Assembly: GCF_029360805.1 (NCBI RefSeq)
Contig: NZ_JARKNC010000002.1
Coordinates: forward strand, 470,635 to 534,634
Length of the DNA: 64,000 nt
Direction of reading: 5' to 3'
Source: Daejeonella sp. JGW-45
GTDB taxonomy: Bacteria > Bacteroidota > Bacteroidia > Sphingobacteriales > Sphingobacteriaceae
Of the stretch, positions 9,050 through 17,179 are shown one piece after another (within the stretch, counting starts at the first letter, position 1; every line of letters begins with the position of its first letter). Under the pieces are notes generated by a model that was given only the letters and a program-made list of their open reading frames with translations, did not search any database and had not been told where the DNA came from. The position numbers and the translations under genes are program-made.

Positions 9050-9542
9050 ACAACTCTTGTTAGTCCGCCACGCAAAATCTGATTGGAACGACATACAACT
9101 CCCGGATTTTAAACGCCCGCTTAATTCAAGAGGCAAGGCAAACGCTCCTGAAATGGCAAGGCGGCTTGTGAAAAAGAATATTATTCCCGAACAAATTGTG
9201 AGCAGCTCAGCAGTCCGGGCCATAGCAACCGCCCGCTATTTTGCGAAGGAGCTGGGAATTGAAGAATCAGCTATAATTCAAAATCGAGAGATCTACGAAG
9301 CTTTCCCTCACGAGTTGATGAGCATTATTAATTCACTGGATAATATTTATTCATTTACAGCTCTCTTTGGCCACAATCCAGGCATAACCAACCTGGTTAC
9401 GAGCCTGTGTAATAAAGATCTGTATAATATCCCAACCTGCGGCGTGGCACTTATCCGGTTTCCATTCGATGATTGGAAGATGGTCAGTGCGGGCACAGGC
9501 GAACTTGCGTTTTATGATTATCCAAAAAATGAGCAGGCGTAA
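9042..9542 (+). CDS. SixA-like histidine phosphatase
   Basis: A 166-residue member of the histidine phosphatase (phosphoglycerate mutase-like) superfamily, closest in form to SixA, which dephosphorylates phosphohistidine on HPt domains. The catalytic RHG-type motif is LLLVRHAKSDW at residues 5-15, and the second conserved His is in FGHNPGITNLV. The start is the ATG at 9042, overlapping the glycosyltransferase stop; an earlier in-frame start would be inside that gene. Whether it acts on the HPt protein at 3601-3969 is only a guess. Confidence 0.9.
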   Translation: MPKQLLLVRHAKSDWNDIQLPDFKRPLNSRGKANAPEMARRLVKKNIIPEQIVSSSAVRAIATARYFAKELGIEESAIIQNREIYEAFPHELMSIINSLDNIYSFTALFGHNPGITNLVTSLCNKDLYNIPTCGVALIRFPFDDWKMVSAGTGELAFYDYPKNEQA

Positions 9543-9550
9543 AGCTAATC

Positions 9551-10645
9551 CTAAGCAAGCTTATAGACCTTCCCTGGAAGACTCACTATCAGCCCCCTCA
9601 TTTCCATTCCTAATATATTTACCATAAGTCTGCTTTGAGGAAGCCCTGACAGGATAAATAATTCGTCTATATCAACATTTCCTTTTTCCAGCAGGATGCC
9701 AGCGATCGTTCTTTCATCGTCTGTAAGATCAATAGCAAGGCTAATTTGCGGGTTCTGGGCCGCCGGGGGAGATTGTACCCAGCCTAAAATATATTCCAGA
9801 TCGGCCACCTTTGTTAGCAGGTTGGCACGATTAGTTTTTATCAGAAGATTACATCCGGAACTATATTCATCGGTGACCCTTCCGGGGTAGGCAAAAACAT
9901 CCCTGTTGTACGAATTTGCAAGCTCTGCGGTAATTAAAGCACCGCCTTTAATGTTGGCCTCAACCACAATTGTAACATCGGCCAGACCAGCTATAATCCG
10001 ATTTCGTTTGGGAAAATTTTCCCGGTCTGGAACAGTACCAGACATAAACTCAGTTAGCAAGCCGCCATGCGCTATCATCTTTTCTGCCAGGGGTCTGTGT
10101 TGAGAGGGATAGATACGATCCAAGCCGTGAGCCATAATTCCTATAGTTGACATCGAATTCTTTAGCGCCTCCCTATGAGCCAGAAAATCTATACCATACG
10201 CAAGGCCGCTGATCACTAAAGGATTATGAACCCGAAGGTCTGCCAGCAGCTGCCGGCACAGATCCTTTCCGTAATCAGTCGAATTCCTTGTGCCTACCAC
10301 ACTAATTACTTTTGACGGGTTCAAATCTGCATTACCTTTAAAATACATCATAACGGGTGCATCAAAACAGTTCCTAAGCCTTTTTGGGTACTCGTCATCG
10401 GTTAAGAACATCGTTCTGATTTTATATTTCTCGACAAAAGCCAGTTCCTTTTCCGCTCGTTCAAAAGCCTTGTGATTTTCTATTAGCTCAACGGTTTTCG
10501 GGCCGATGCCAGGAATCTTACTGAGAGCTTTCCTGCGCGTCAGAAAAACCTCTTCAGGACTTCCGCAACAGCTAATGAGATTTCGGGCCAGGACAGAACC
10601 GATCCCCGTTATACAGGAAAGTGCGATTTGATGCAGGACAGACAT
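9551..10645 (-). CDS. dprA: DNA-processing protein DprA
   Basis: DprA binds incoming single-stranded DNA and loads RecA during natural transformation. An N-terminal helix-hairpin-helix region (ALSCITGIGSVLARNL, ALSKIPGIGPKTVELI) precedes the Rossmann-like DNA_processg_A domain with ISVVGTRNSTDYGKDL, VISGLAYGIDFLAHREAL, GIMAHGLDRIYPSQHR and NRIIAGLADVTIVVEA. A winged-helix-like C-terminal domain (about 300-364) ends in VYKLA. I start at the ATG MSVLHQIALS (364 residues); a GTG five codons upstream is possible. It is transcribed alone, convergent with the SixA-like gene. Confidence 0.94.
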   Translation of the reverse strand: MSVLHQIALSCITGIGSVLARNLISCCGSPEEVFLTRRKALSKIPGIGPKTVELIENHKAFERAEKELAFVEKYKIRTMFLTDDEYPKRLRNCFDAPVMMYFKGNADLNPSKVISVVGTRNSTDYGKDLCRQLLADLRVHNPLVISGLAYGIDFLAHREALKNSMSTIGIMAHGLDRIYPSQHRPLAEKMIAHGGLLTEFMSGTVPDRENFPKRNRIIAGLADVTIVVEANIKGGALITAELANSYNRDVFAYPGRVTDEYSSGCNLLIKTNRANLLTKVADLEYILGWVQSPPAAQNPQISLAIDLTDDERTIAGILLEKGNVDIDELFILSGLPQSRLMVNILGMEMRGLIVSLPGKVYKLA

Positions 10646-10719
10646 GAATTCAAAATCCACATATTTTCAGAACAAGCCAAAAATTTAAGTCTTATGTGCG
10701 CAGTAGTAAGGAAACGGTA

Positions 10720-10843
10720 TGGGGGAAGCGGAAAATGGGAAATGGGGAATGGGGAATGGGAAACAGAGAATAGGTGTTCATGTGACTGGCATCTCCTAAT
10801 CAATTAGACATTAACACGTGACTCGCATCTCTTTACTCGCTTC
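10720..10843. repeat. Heptad array B (TGGGGAA family)
   Basis: The spacer between rsmG and dprA carries heptads on the plus strand from about 10722: GGGGAAG, CGGAAAA, TGGGAAA, TGGGGAA, TGGGGAA, TGGGAAA, CAGAGAA, TAGGTGT. The right half has a 14-base unit, GTGACTxGCATCTC, twice (from 10782 and 10818), then TTTACTCGCTTC. The right half resembles the end of array C (ACTCGCTTC). There is little left/right complementarity, so this copy looks decayed. Confidence 0.75.
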
Positions 10844-11470
10844 TTATTGCGGAATATAGACTACGAACTTGGTTTCAAAATAGTCTTCCTTAAAATAATC
10901 GGTAAGAGGGATAAGCTGTGCTTTTAACTGGGATTCATTTATTTCCTCAGCAAGGTCACCACCCTTCAAATATAATATACCCTTCTGCAGGCTATTTTTT
11001 GATTCCTTTACAAACTTGCCTTTTATCCATGGGTAGAATTCCGACAGCCTTGTAACTGCCCTTGACACCACGAAATCAAACTTATCATCGATCTGTTCGG
11101 CCCTTGCGTGAGTTGCTCTTACATTACTCAAACCGATAGCCGCAGCAACTTCCTGAACAACCTTTATCTTCTTTCCAATGGAATCTACCAAATGGAAATG
11201 AGTTTCAGGAAACAGAATTGCTAATGGTATCCCAGGAAACCCTCCGCCGGTACCGACATCCAATATCTTTTCCCCTGGCAGAAAACTGACTACTTTGGCA
11301 ATAGCCAGAGAATGCAAGATATGATGCAGATATAGCATATCGATATCCTTTCTCGAAATCAAATTAATACGGGCGTTCCAGAACCTGTACTGATTGTCAA
11401 GTTCAGCGAACTGATCTTTCTGCTTTTGGCTCAGATCCGGGAAATAATGCAATATCAGGTCAGAAGTCAC
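10844..11470 (-). CDS. rsmG: 16S rRNA (guanine-N7) methyltransferase RsmG
   Basis: RsmG (GidB) methylates G527 of 16S rRNA with S-adenosylmethionine. The SAM-binding signature ILDVGTGGGFPGIPLAILFP lies at about residues 68-88, with FHLVDSIGKKIKVVQEVA after it and FDFVVSRAVTRLSEFYPW downstream; the N-terminal WNARINLISRKD is typical. The 208-residue length is normal. It overlaps the sigma factor gene by 11 bases as the last gene of the GT2-sigma-rsmG chain. Loss of this gene is known in other bacteria to give low-level streptomycin resistance. Confidence 0.95.
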   Translation of the reverse strand: MTSDLILHYFPDLSQKQKDQFAELDNQYRFWNARINLISRKDIDMLYLHHILHSLAIAKVVSFLPGEKILDVGTGGGFPGIPLAILFPETHFHLVDSIGKKIKVVQEVAAAIGLSNVRATHARAEQIDDKFDFVVSRAVTRLSEFYPWIKGKFVKESKNSLQKGILYLKGGDLAEEINESQLKAQLIPLTDYFKEDYFETKFVVYIPQ

Positions 11471-12074
11471 TTCGAAGGTTGTTCTTATTTCGTTTCATAA
11501 CATTGGCCAGTAAATCGCGGGCACGGAACAATTGCGCTTTTACCGTTCCAAGCGGCAGATCCAATTGCTTTGAGATCTCCTCATAGGATTGTTCTTCAAA
11601 GTACCGTAAAATAATAAGGGTCCGGTACCGCGAAGGCAATTGATCTACAATATTCTTGAGCTTTTCGTTCTCCTGCTTCTTGATTGAAGTCTGTTCCGGA
11701 TTCAGGCTTTCCGAAGGAACCTCGAACTGCCTTTCATCACCATCATCGTCGGCCAGGGTGTGCAGCGAAACAACATTTATCCGTTTTTTCCTAATAAAAT
11801 CTATACAATTATTAGTGGCAATCCTGAATAACCAGGTACTAAAGGCAAAATCCGGCTTGTACCTGTCTAAGTTTTCGAATGCCTTCCCGAAGGTTTCAAC
11901 GGTCAGGTCCATCGCGTCATCCTTATTATTTACCATCTTCAGCGCCATAAAATATATGGAGTCTTTATAGCGCTGCATCAGTTCTGCGTATGCTTTCTGA
12001 TCGCCATCCCTGGCTCTGCAAACCACATTAAAGTCATTCTTCGCATTAGGCGAAAAGCTAGGGTTTACTTCCAT
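11460..12074 (-). CDS. RNA polymerase ECF sigma factor
   Basis: A sigma-70 family factor of the extracytoplasmic function type, 204 residues. Region 2 is YAELMQRYKDSIYFMALKMV through STWLFRIATNNCIDFIRKKR (about 27-100). An acidic linker (ADDDGDERQFEVPSESLNPE) separates it from region 4, LPSRYRTLIILRYFEEQSYE followed by EISKQLDLPLGTVKAQLFRA (about 145-190). No anti-sigma gene is adjacent, unlike the FecI/FecR arrangement of SusC-linked sigma factors. It overlaps both neighbours (10 bases with GT2, 11 with rsmG), so it is cotranscribed with them. Confidence 0.93.
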   Translation of the reverse strand: MEVNPSFSPNAKNDFNVVCRARDGDQKAYAELMQRYKDSIYFMALKMVNNKDDAMDLTVETFGKAFENLDRYKPDFAFSTWLFRIATNNCIDFIRKKRINVVSLHTLADDDGDERQFEVPSESLNPEQTSIKKQENEKLKNIVDQLPSRYRTLIILRYFEEQSYEEISKQLDLPLGTVKAQLFRARDLLANVMKRNKNNLRSDF

Positions 12075-13180
12075 TCCAATCTTTTCTTAAAAAGCGCTAC
12101 AAAGCTAAGAACCATTATATAAAAGTAGTAAATGAAATCTAATACAGGCAACCACCAGATCAAGTCGAAACAACGGAGCTTTTTCAGGGCGGGGGCGTAA
12201 ACAAACAGCTGAACAATTAACCTTAACAGGTAAATCGATAAGAGCAGCCACCACTGTGCCTGAAGAATGATCAGGCCGATAAGTACCAGATAAAAAACAG
12301 CACCGGATGCCGCCTGCCAACTCAGCATTCGCTTATGTGACGACTTGTATAATTTTCCTGCACCCTGGTGTCTTACTTTCTGACGAAAATAGGCGGTAAA
12401 GGTATGCTTAGGCTCTGACCACATGTGAGATTCGGGATGAATCTCGATAACCGTATTTTCGCCTGTTGCATTTTGATTCACAAAAAGATCATCGTCACCC
12501 GACATCACATGCATATGAGAGGCGAAGCCCTTTCCTCTAAAAAACAAGGATTTTTTATAGGCCATATTTCTTCCCACCCCCATATACGGCCTACCGGACA
12601 GGGCAAAGGAAAAGTAATTCAGTGCGGTAGAAAATGTTTCAAAACGGATAATCAAATTTAATAAGCCGCCTCGTCGTTCGTAGGGCGAATATCCAAGTAT
12701 GATCTCGGCATTATCCCGGAAATTGTGCTGCATCCTGGCCAGCCACTGATTAGAATCTGGCCGGCAATCAGCATCTGAAAATACCATATTTTCATTCTTC
12801 GACGCCTTTATACCTAAAGTTACGGCAAACTTCTTTCCATGCTTAAACCGCGGGTGATCAGTCAGCGTAACGACTTTAAGATTTTTATGCTTTGCCGACA
12901 GATCCTTCAGATACCAATCAGTGCCATCATTTGAGCAATCATTTACCAGTACAATTTCAAAGTCGGGATGGTCCTGTTCTAAAAAAAAAGACAAATTTTT
13001 CTTAAGGTTCTCAAGTTCGTTCCTGGCACAAATTATAACAGAAACGGGACCTGTGGTATAGGTCCCCGGTTCTGAGACCTGATAAGAAGCTAACTTCTGC
13101 TGGATTACAATGAAGTAGTAAAGTTGAATAAAAAAGCAAATCTGAAAAACAACTAAAAGAAGGATATACAAATAGTCCAC
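12065..13180 (-). CDS. Membrane glycosyltransferase family 2
   Basis: An inverting GT-A glycosyltransferase in the inner membrane. One N-terminal membrane helix (DYLYILLLVVFQICFFIQLYYF) precedes the catalytic domain with VSVIICARNELENL, VLVNDCSNDGTD, MVFSDADCRPDS (DxD-type) and the late QKVRHQGAGKLY motif (Q/RxxRW-like), then about three C-terminal helices. Substrate unknown; a cell-surface polysaccharide or lipid is likely. No ATG precedes the first helix; I use the GTG at 13180, but an in-frame TTG at 13228 would add 16 residues. The stop overlaps the sigma factor gene. Confidence 0.85.
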   Translation of the reverse strand: MDYLYILLLVVFQICFFIQLYYFIVIQQKLASYQVSEPGTYTTGPVSVIICARNELENLKKNLSFFLEQDHPDFEIVLVNDCSNDGTDWYLKDLSAKHKNLKVVTLTDHPRFKHGKKFAVTLGIKASKNENMVFSDADCRPDSNQWLARMQHNFRDNAEIILGYSPYERRGGLLNLIIRFETFSTALNYFSFALSGRPYMGVGRNMAYKKSLFFRGKGFASHMHVMSGDDDLFVNQNATGENTVIEIHPESHMWSEPKHTFTAYFRQKVRHQGAGKLYKSSHKRMLSWQAASGAVFYLVLIGLIILQAQWWLLLSIYLLRLIVQLFVYAPALKKLRCFDLIWWLPVLDFIYYFYIMVLSFVALFKKRLEWK

Positions 13181-13257
13181 GCGTAAGAAATCATTTAATG
13201 GGTAAATTTCTGATTTTTCAGCTAACAATCGGTATGGTTTGCGAAATAAAAATGTAG

Positions 13258-13336
13258 TGGGAAGCGAGATGAGGGAAGCGAGTCTTGCCTATTTCCTATT
13301 TCCGTTTCCCCCATCCTGTTACTCGCTTCTATTTGC
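13258..13336. repeat. Heptad array C (GGGAAGC / TCCTATT family)
   Basis: The spacer between GT2 and tgt reads as heptads: GGGAAGC, GAGATGA, GGGAAGC, GAGTCTT, GCCTATT, TCCTATT, TCCGTTT, CCCCCAT, CCTGTTA, CTCGCTT, CTATTTG. GAAGCGAG on the left pairs with CTCGCTTC on the right. The array ends on the tgt -7 element. Its right end resembles that of array B. Confidence 0.8.
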
Positions 13337-13344
13337 TATTTTTG
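13337..13344 (+). promoter_or_regulatory. -7 element of the tgt promoter
   Basis: TATTTTTG is an exact match to the Bacteroidota -7 consensus TAnnTTTG, 17 bases before the tgt ATG. The -33 position falls inside array C, where only CTG, not TTG, is seen at the right spacing. Confidence 0.45.
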
Positions 13345-13361
13345 CAAATTATCCCAGTTGA

Positions 13362-14492
13362 ATGAAATTTAAATTAGAGGTTACCGATAAACAAACGAAA
13401 GCGCGTGCCGGCGAGATAATGACCGATCATGGAGTGATACAAACTCCGATCTTTATGCCTGTTGGTACCGCAGGGTCGGTAAAGGCCGTACATCAGCGGG
13501 AATTGGCTGACGATATAAAAGCCCAGATAATCCTGGGGAATACTTACCACCTTTATCTTAGGCCAGGGCTTCACACGCTGGAATCTGTCGGGGGACTTCA
13601 TAAATTCAACGGCTGGGACAAACCCATATTAACAGACAGTGGCGGCTATCAGGTATACTCATTATCTGGCGTCCGCAAGATCAAAGAAGAGGGAGTTACC
13701 TTCCGTTCTCATATAGATGGCTCCAAACATCTGTTCACTCCCGAATCCGTTATGGATACACAACGGATTATCGGTGCGGACATAATCATGGCATTTGATG
13801 AGTGCACGCCTTATCCGTGCGAGTATGGTTATGCCAGAAGATCAATGGAAATGACGCACAGGTGGTTAAAAAGGTGCTGTTCTCACTTCGACCAAACCCA
13901 GCCAAAGTACGGATATACCCAAACTTTATTTCCTATAGTGCAGGGTTCCGTTTATAAAGACCTGAGAAAACAGTCTGCGGAAATGATAGCCTCCTGCGAA
14001 AGGGAAGGCAATGCTATTGGAGGCCTGTCGGTTGGCGAACCCGCCGAAGACATGTATGAGATGACTGAGATAGTATGCGATATCTTACCCTCAGATAAAC
14101 CGAGATATTTAATGGGAGTTGGAACGCCGGTAAATATTCTCGAAAATATTGCTCTTGGAATCGATATGTTTGATTGTGTAATGCCAACGCGCAATGCCCG
14201 TAATGGAATGTTGTTTACAAAAAATGGTATAATTAATATAAAGAACGAACGATGGAAGAATGATTTTTCACCGATTGAAGAAGACAGCGACCTTTTTGCT
14301 GACAAAAATTACAGCAAAGCCTATCTTCGTCACCTGGCACATTCCAATGAAATTTTAGGTTCACAGATCGCTACATTACATAATTTGCATTTTTACCTAT
14401 GGCTGGTTAAGGAAGCCCGGGCCAGAATAATAGAAGGCACATTCAGTGAATGGAAGAATAAGATGGTACAACAAGTTGCTCAGCGTCTATAG
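13362..14492 (+). CDS. tgt: tRNA-guanine transglycosylase
   Basis: Tgt exchanges guanine for the queuine precursor preQ1 at the wobble base of GUN-anticodon tRNAs. Family motifs: GTAGSVKAV, ILGNTYHLYLRPG, LTDSGGYQVYSL with the catalytic Asp, IIMAFDECTPYP, GGLSVGEP, YLMGVGTPVN, and the nucleophile in DMFDCVMPTRNARNG. The length (376) is normal. The zinc ligands CxCxxC seen in E. coli Tgt are absent: the aligned stretch reads DSDLFADKNYSKAY (about 307-320), while the neighbouring AYLRHL and TLHNLHFYL motifs are kept. It ends one codon before the LptG-like gene starts. Confidence 0.95.
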   Translation: MKFKLEVTDKQTKARAGEIMTDHGVIQTPIFMPVGTAGSVKAVHQRELADDIKAQIILGNTYHLYLRPGLHTLESVGGLHKFNGWDKPILTDSGGYQVYSLSGVRKIKEEGVTFRSHIDGSKHLFTPESVMDTQRIIGADIIMAFDECTPYPCEYGYARRSMEMTHRWLKRCCSHFDQTQPKYGYTQTLFPIVQGSVYKDLRKQSAEMIASCEREGNAIGGLSVGEPAEDMYEMTEIVCDILPSDKPRYLMGVGTPVNILENIALGIDMFDCVMPTRNARNGMLFTKNGIINIKNERWKNDFSPIEEDSDLFADKNYSKAYLRHLAHSNEILGSQIATLHNLHFYLWLVKEARARIIEGTFSEWKNKMVQQVAQRL

Positions 14493-15572
14493 ATGATCAA
14501 GATCATTGACTGGTATATTATCAAGAAGTATCTGGGGACGTTTATTTTCACCCTGGCTATTTTCACGGTCATCATCGTCATTTTTGATGTTTCTGAGAAA
14601 TTAGACGATTTCCTAAGGCATAAGGCGCCGGTCTCGGAAATCATCTTCAGCTATTATGCCGGTTTCATCCCGTTCTATTTAAACTTCCTCTCCCCCCTCA
14701 TAAACTTTATTGCGGTAATTTTTTTCACTGCGAAAATGGCTGACCAGACGGAGATCGTCCCAATACTAAGTGGCGGAGTAAGTTTTAAAAGATTTCTATG
14801 GCCGTATTTTCTCGCTTCGACTGTTATTTTTCTGGTAACGTTAGTTTTTAACCTGTTTATTATACCTGAAACAAACGAACTGAAGGTCGATTTTGAGAAT
14901 GTTTATATAAATCCAAAGTCCGATAATTCGAAATTATACACCCATATGCAAATCGAAAAGGACACTTATGTCTATATCGAGAACTTTGACAATACCCAGA
15001 AAATTGGGTATAAACTCACCCTGGAGAAGTTCGACGGCTTCGAACTGAAAGAAAAGCTGGTCGCCGACAAGATCTCCTGGGATTCTGTTAAGTCAAAATG
15101 GGCCATTGAAAACTATTCCATTCGCACAATAGACGGTTTAAAGGAAACCATGAGCTCGGGAGTTCGCAAGGATACAACCCTCGACATGCGTCCTAAAGAT
15201 TTCGAGATCTATGACAATATCTACCAGGCTATGAATATGCGTGAATTGAACGATCGTATAGACAAAGAGGAAACCAGGGGAACAGGAGTCATGGTCGACT
15301 TACAACTTGAAAAGTACAAGCGTTTTGTATATCCCCTGTCGGCATATGTACTTACGTTAATGGGGGTTTCGCTTTCTTCCAGAAAAGTACGCGGCGGGAT
15401 AGGCCTGCCCCTCGGAATTGGGATATTTTTGAGCTTTGCGTATATCCTTTTTATTCAATTCTCAACCATGTTTGCTTCGAAAGGCGGGCTTCCTCCCTTG
15501 ATTGCAGTGTTTATACCAAATATTATTTTTGGGATCCTTGGGGTTTATCTTTTAGCGAAAGCCCCAAAATAG
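14493..15572 (+). CDS. LptF/LptG family permease
   Basis: A YjgP/YjgQ family inner-membrane protein, a component of the ABC exporter that extracts lipopolysaccharide and passes it to the periplasmic bridge. Three N-terminal membrane helices (about 12-120) are followed by a periplasmic domain (about 125-275, DFENVYINPKSDNSKLY to YQAMNMREL) and three C-terminal helices, the standard LptF/G layout. Length 359 fits. It starts on the base after the tgt stop and is surely cotranscribed. Which of LptF or LptG it represents cannot be told from sequence alone. Confidence 0.9.
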   Translation: MIKIIDWYIIKKYLGTFIFTLAIFTVIIVIFDVSEKLDDFLRHKAPVSEIIFSYYAGFIPFYLNFLSPLINFIAVIFFTAKMADQTEIVPILSGGVSFKRFLWPYFLASTVIFLVTLVFNLFIIPETNELKVDFENVYINPKSDNSKLYTHMQIEKDTYVYIENFDNTQKIGYKLTLEKFDGFELKEKLVADKISWDSVKSKWAIENYSIRTIDGLKETMSSGVRKDTTLDMRPKDFEIYDNIYQAMNMRELNDRIDKEETRGTGVMVDLQLEKYKRFVYPLSAYVLTLMGVSLSSRKVRGGIGLPLGIGIFLSFAYILFIQFSTMFASKGGLPPLIAVFIPNIIFGILGVYLLAKAPK

Positions 15573-15630
15573 GCGATCTGACAATATACTTCCCTCTTAA
15601 TGGGATAATTTAATCTTACCTGTCTGCAGT

Positions 15631-16518
15631 ATGCTGAATCAAACTCAAACCCGCACGCGGAACCTTATTATATTACACCTTACAGTCTTTGTCTGGGGCT
15701 TTACCGGGATACTCGGCGCCTTAATTTCCGTCCCTGCAACTCAATTGGTTTGGTATCGCGTACTTATTGCTTTTATAACCCTGCTGATCTATTTCAAGGT
15801 TGTCAATGTATCGTTAAAAGTTTCTGCAGAGGTTTTCCTCAAACTGTTCTTTACCGGAGCTATTGTCGCCCTTCACTGGATCTTATTTTTCCAATCAATA
15901 AAATCATCTACCGTTTCGGTAACGCTCGTCTGCCTTTCGTCCCTGACTCTCTTTACTGCAATCCTTGAACCCTTATTAAAACGTAAAAGAATTTCAAAGC
16001 TTGATATCATTACGGGCCTTATAATTATATGCGGGATCTATATGATCTTCAAGTTCGAATCGAGATATACAGAAGGCATTATCTATGGCCTGCTTAGCGC
16101 CTTATGCGCCAGTATCTTCTCCATTATAAATTCCAAGCAGATCCAAAATCGCGCTGCGCCTATTATAAGCTTCTATGAGCTCATTGGGGCTTGGGTGTGG
16201 ATTTCTGTCTACCTACTGATTTCGGACGGTTTTACAGCCTCTATGACGCTCAATTTTTCTGATGCGATATATTTATTCGTGCTTGGGACGGTATGTACTT
16301 CGGTTGCCTATGTCGCCGGCGTAGCTGTGATGAAAGAATTATCTGCTTTTCGAGTAGCACTTATCACAAATCTCGAGCCTGTCTATGGCATCATTCTCGC
16401 CTTTATATTCTTTGGAAAACGTGAACAGATGACACCAGGATTTTACCTGGGGGCCATTGTCATCCTTACAGCAATCTTTATATATCCAGTCATCAGGAAC
16501 CGCGGATCAAAAAAGTGA
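15631..16518 (+). CDS. EamA/DMT family transporter
   Basis: A drug/metabolite transporter-superfamily inner-membrane protein of 295 residues with about ten hydrophobic helices in two EamA repeats (about 10-140 and 155-290). Typical pieces are HLTVFVWGFTGILGALI, the first repeat end AILEPLLKRKRISKLDII, and LITNLEPVYGIILAFIFFGK in the second. Substrate cannot be predicted; members export amino acids or other metabolites. It follows the LptG-like gene by 58 bases and may be the last gene of the tgt transcript. Confidence 0.88.
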   Translation: MLNQTQTRTRNLIILHLTVFVWGFTGILGALISVPATQLVWYRVLIAFITLLIYFKVVNVSLKVSAEVFLKLFFTGAIVALHWILFFQSIKSSTVSVTLVCLSSLTLFTAILEPLLKRKRISKLDIITGLIIICGIYMIFKFESRYTEGIIYGLLSALCASIFSIINSKQIQNRAAPIISFYELIGAWVWISVYLLISDGFTASMTLNFSDAIYLFVLGTVCTSVAYVAGVAVMKELSAFRVALITNLEPVYGIILAFIFFGKREQMTPGFYLGAIVILTAIFIYPVIRNRGSKK

Positions 16519-17179
16519 TTACCCTCAAACACTCGCGGACAAAGGACAACTTTTTTACACTAAGTGCCTTTTTTAAAGTGCCGGATTTAAGCGCAGCACT
16601 CCCCGGCCTAACTACTAAAATAACATCCGGTAGACAGGGGAGACAAGGCTGCGGGTTCTGACTTTATAGAAAAAAAATTGTGGAAGTATGGATCTTTTTC
16701 CGCCAGTGATAGGAGGCGTTTATCAGCTGCTATTTTATTACCCGGAGGAGTCCTTTAAACGGCAGCATTGTCGGCCGGCCGTTGCCAGAACAACCCATCG
16801 TTTCAGGAAGGCAACAGCCCGGTCAGGCTTGCTCAAAATCGCCCGGTCAATACTTACGAATTCAAGAATAATTAGAGCCGGTGCAAATAACTCGGCCAGG
16901 CTAAATTAACCATCAAAAGATTTCGTATTTTTCATGTAGCTTGTCGTTCAACATAACCTCGTTAAAATTTTATTATTTCTGATCAAAAAAATCCTGGGTA
17001 ATTAGGAAGTGGGAATTTCAAGCTCTAAAAACATGTTTACAAAGCTATACATCAGCACAGATTTAATTTATGCATAGTGTTAAAAATCAATTATTTAAAT
17101 CATTTATATTATAGTAAAAATATAGATGAAGTTTCGCGAAATCAAAACAAAAAACTATTTTTTTTAGCATAGCTATTAT
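16519..17179. other. Gene-free spacer
   Basis: I see no convincing gene in these 660 bases. The first part is GC-mixed with a short direct repeat AGTGCCTTTTTT / AAGTGCC; the last 200 bases are very AT-rich and presumably hold the promoter of the gene at 17180. A 73-codon frame at 16688-16909 has unusual composition and no family features. No heptad array is present. Confidence 0.6.

Noticed and set aside
11460-12074. ECF sigma factor as a FecI-type regulator of the SusC gene
   Set aside because: No FecR-type anti-sigma gene is adjacent and the SusC lacks the N-terminal signalling domain such systems need.
16688-16909. 73-codon open frame in the large spacer
   Set aside because: Composition is unlike neighbouring genes (Arg/Ala/Ser-rich), with no family features and no promoter or neighbour support.
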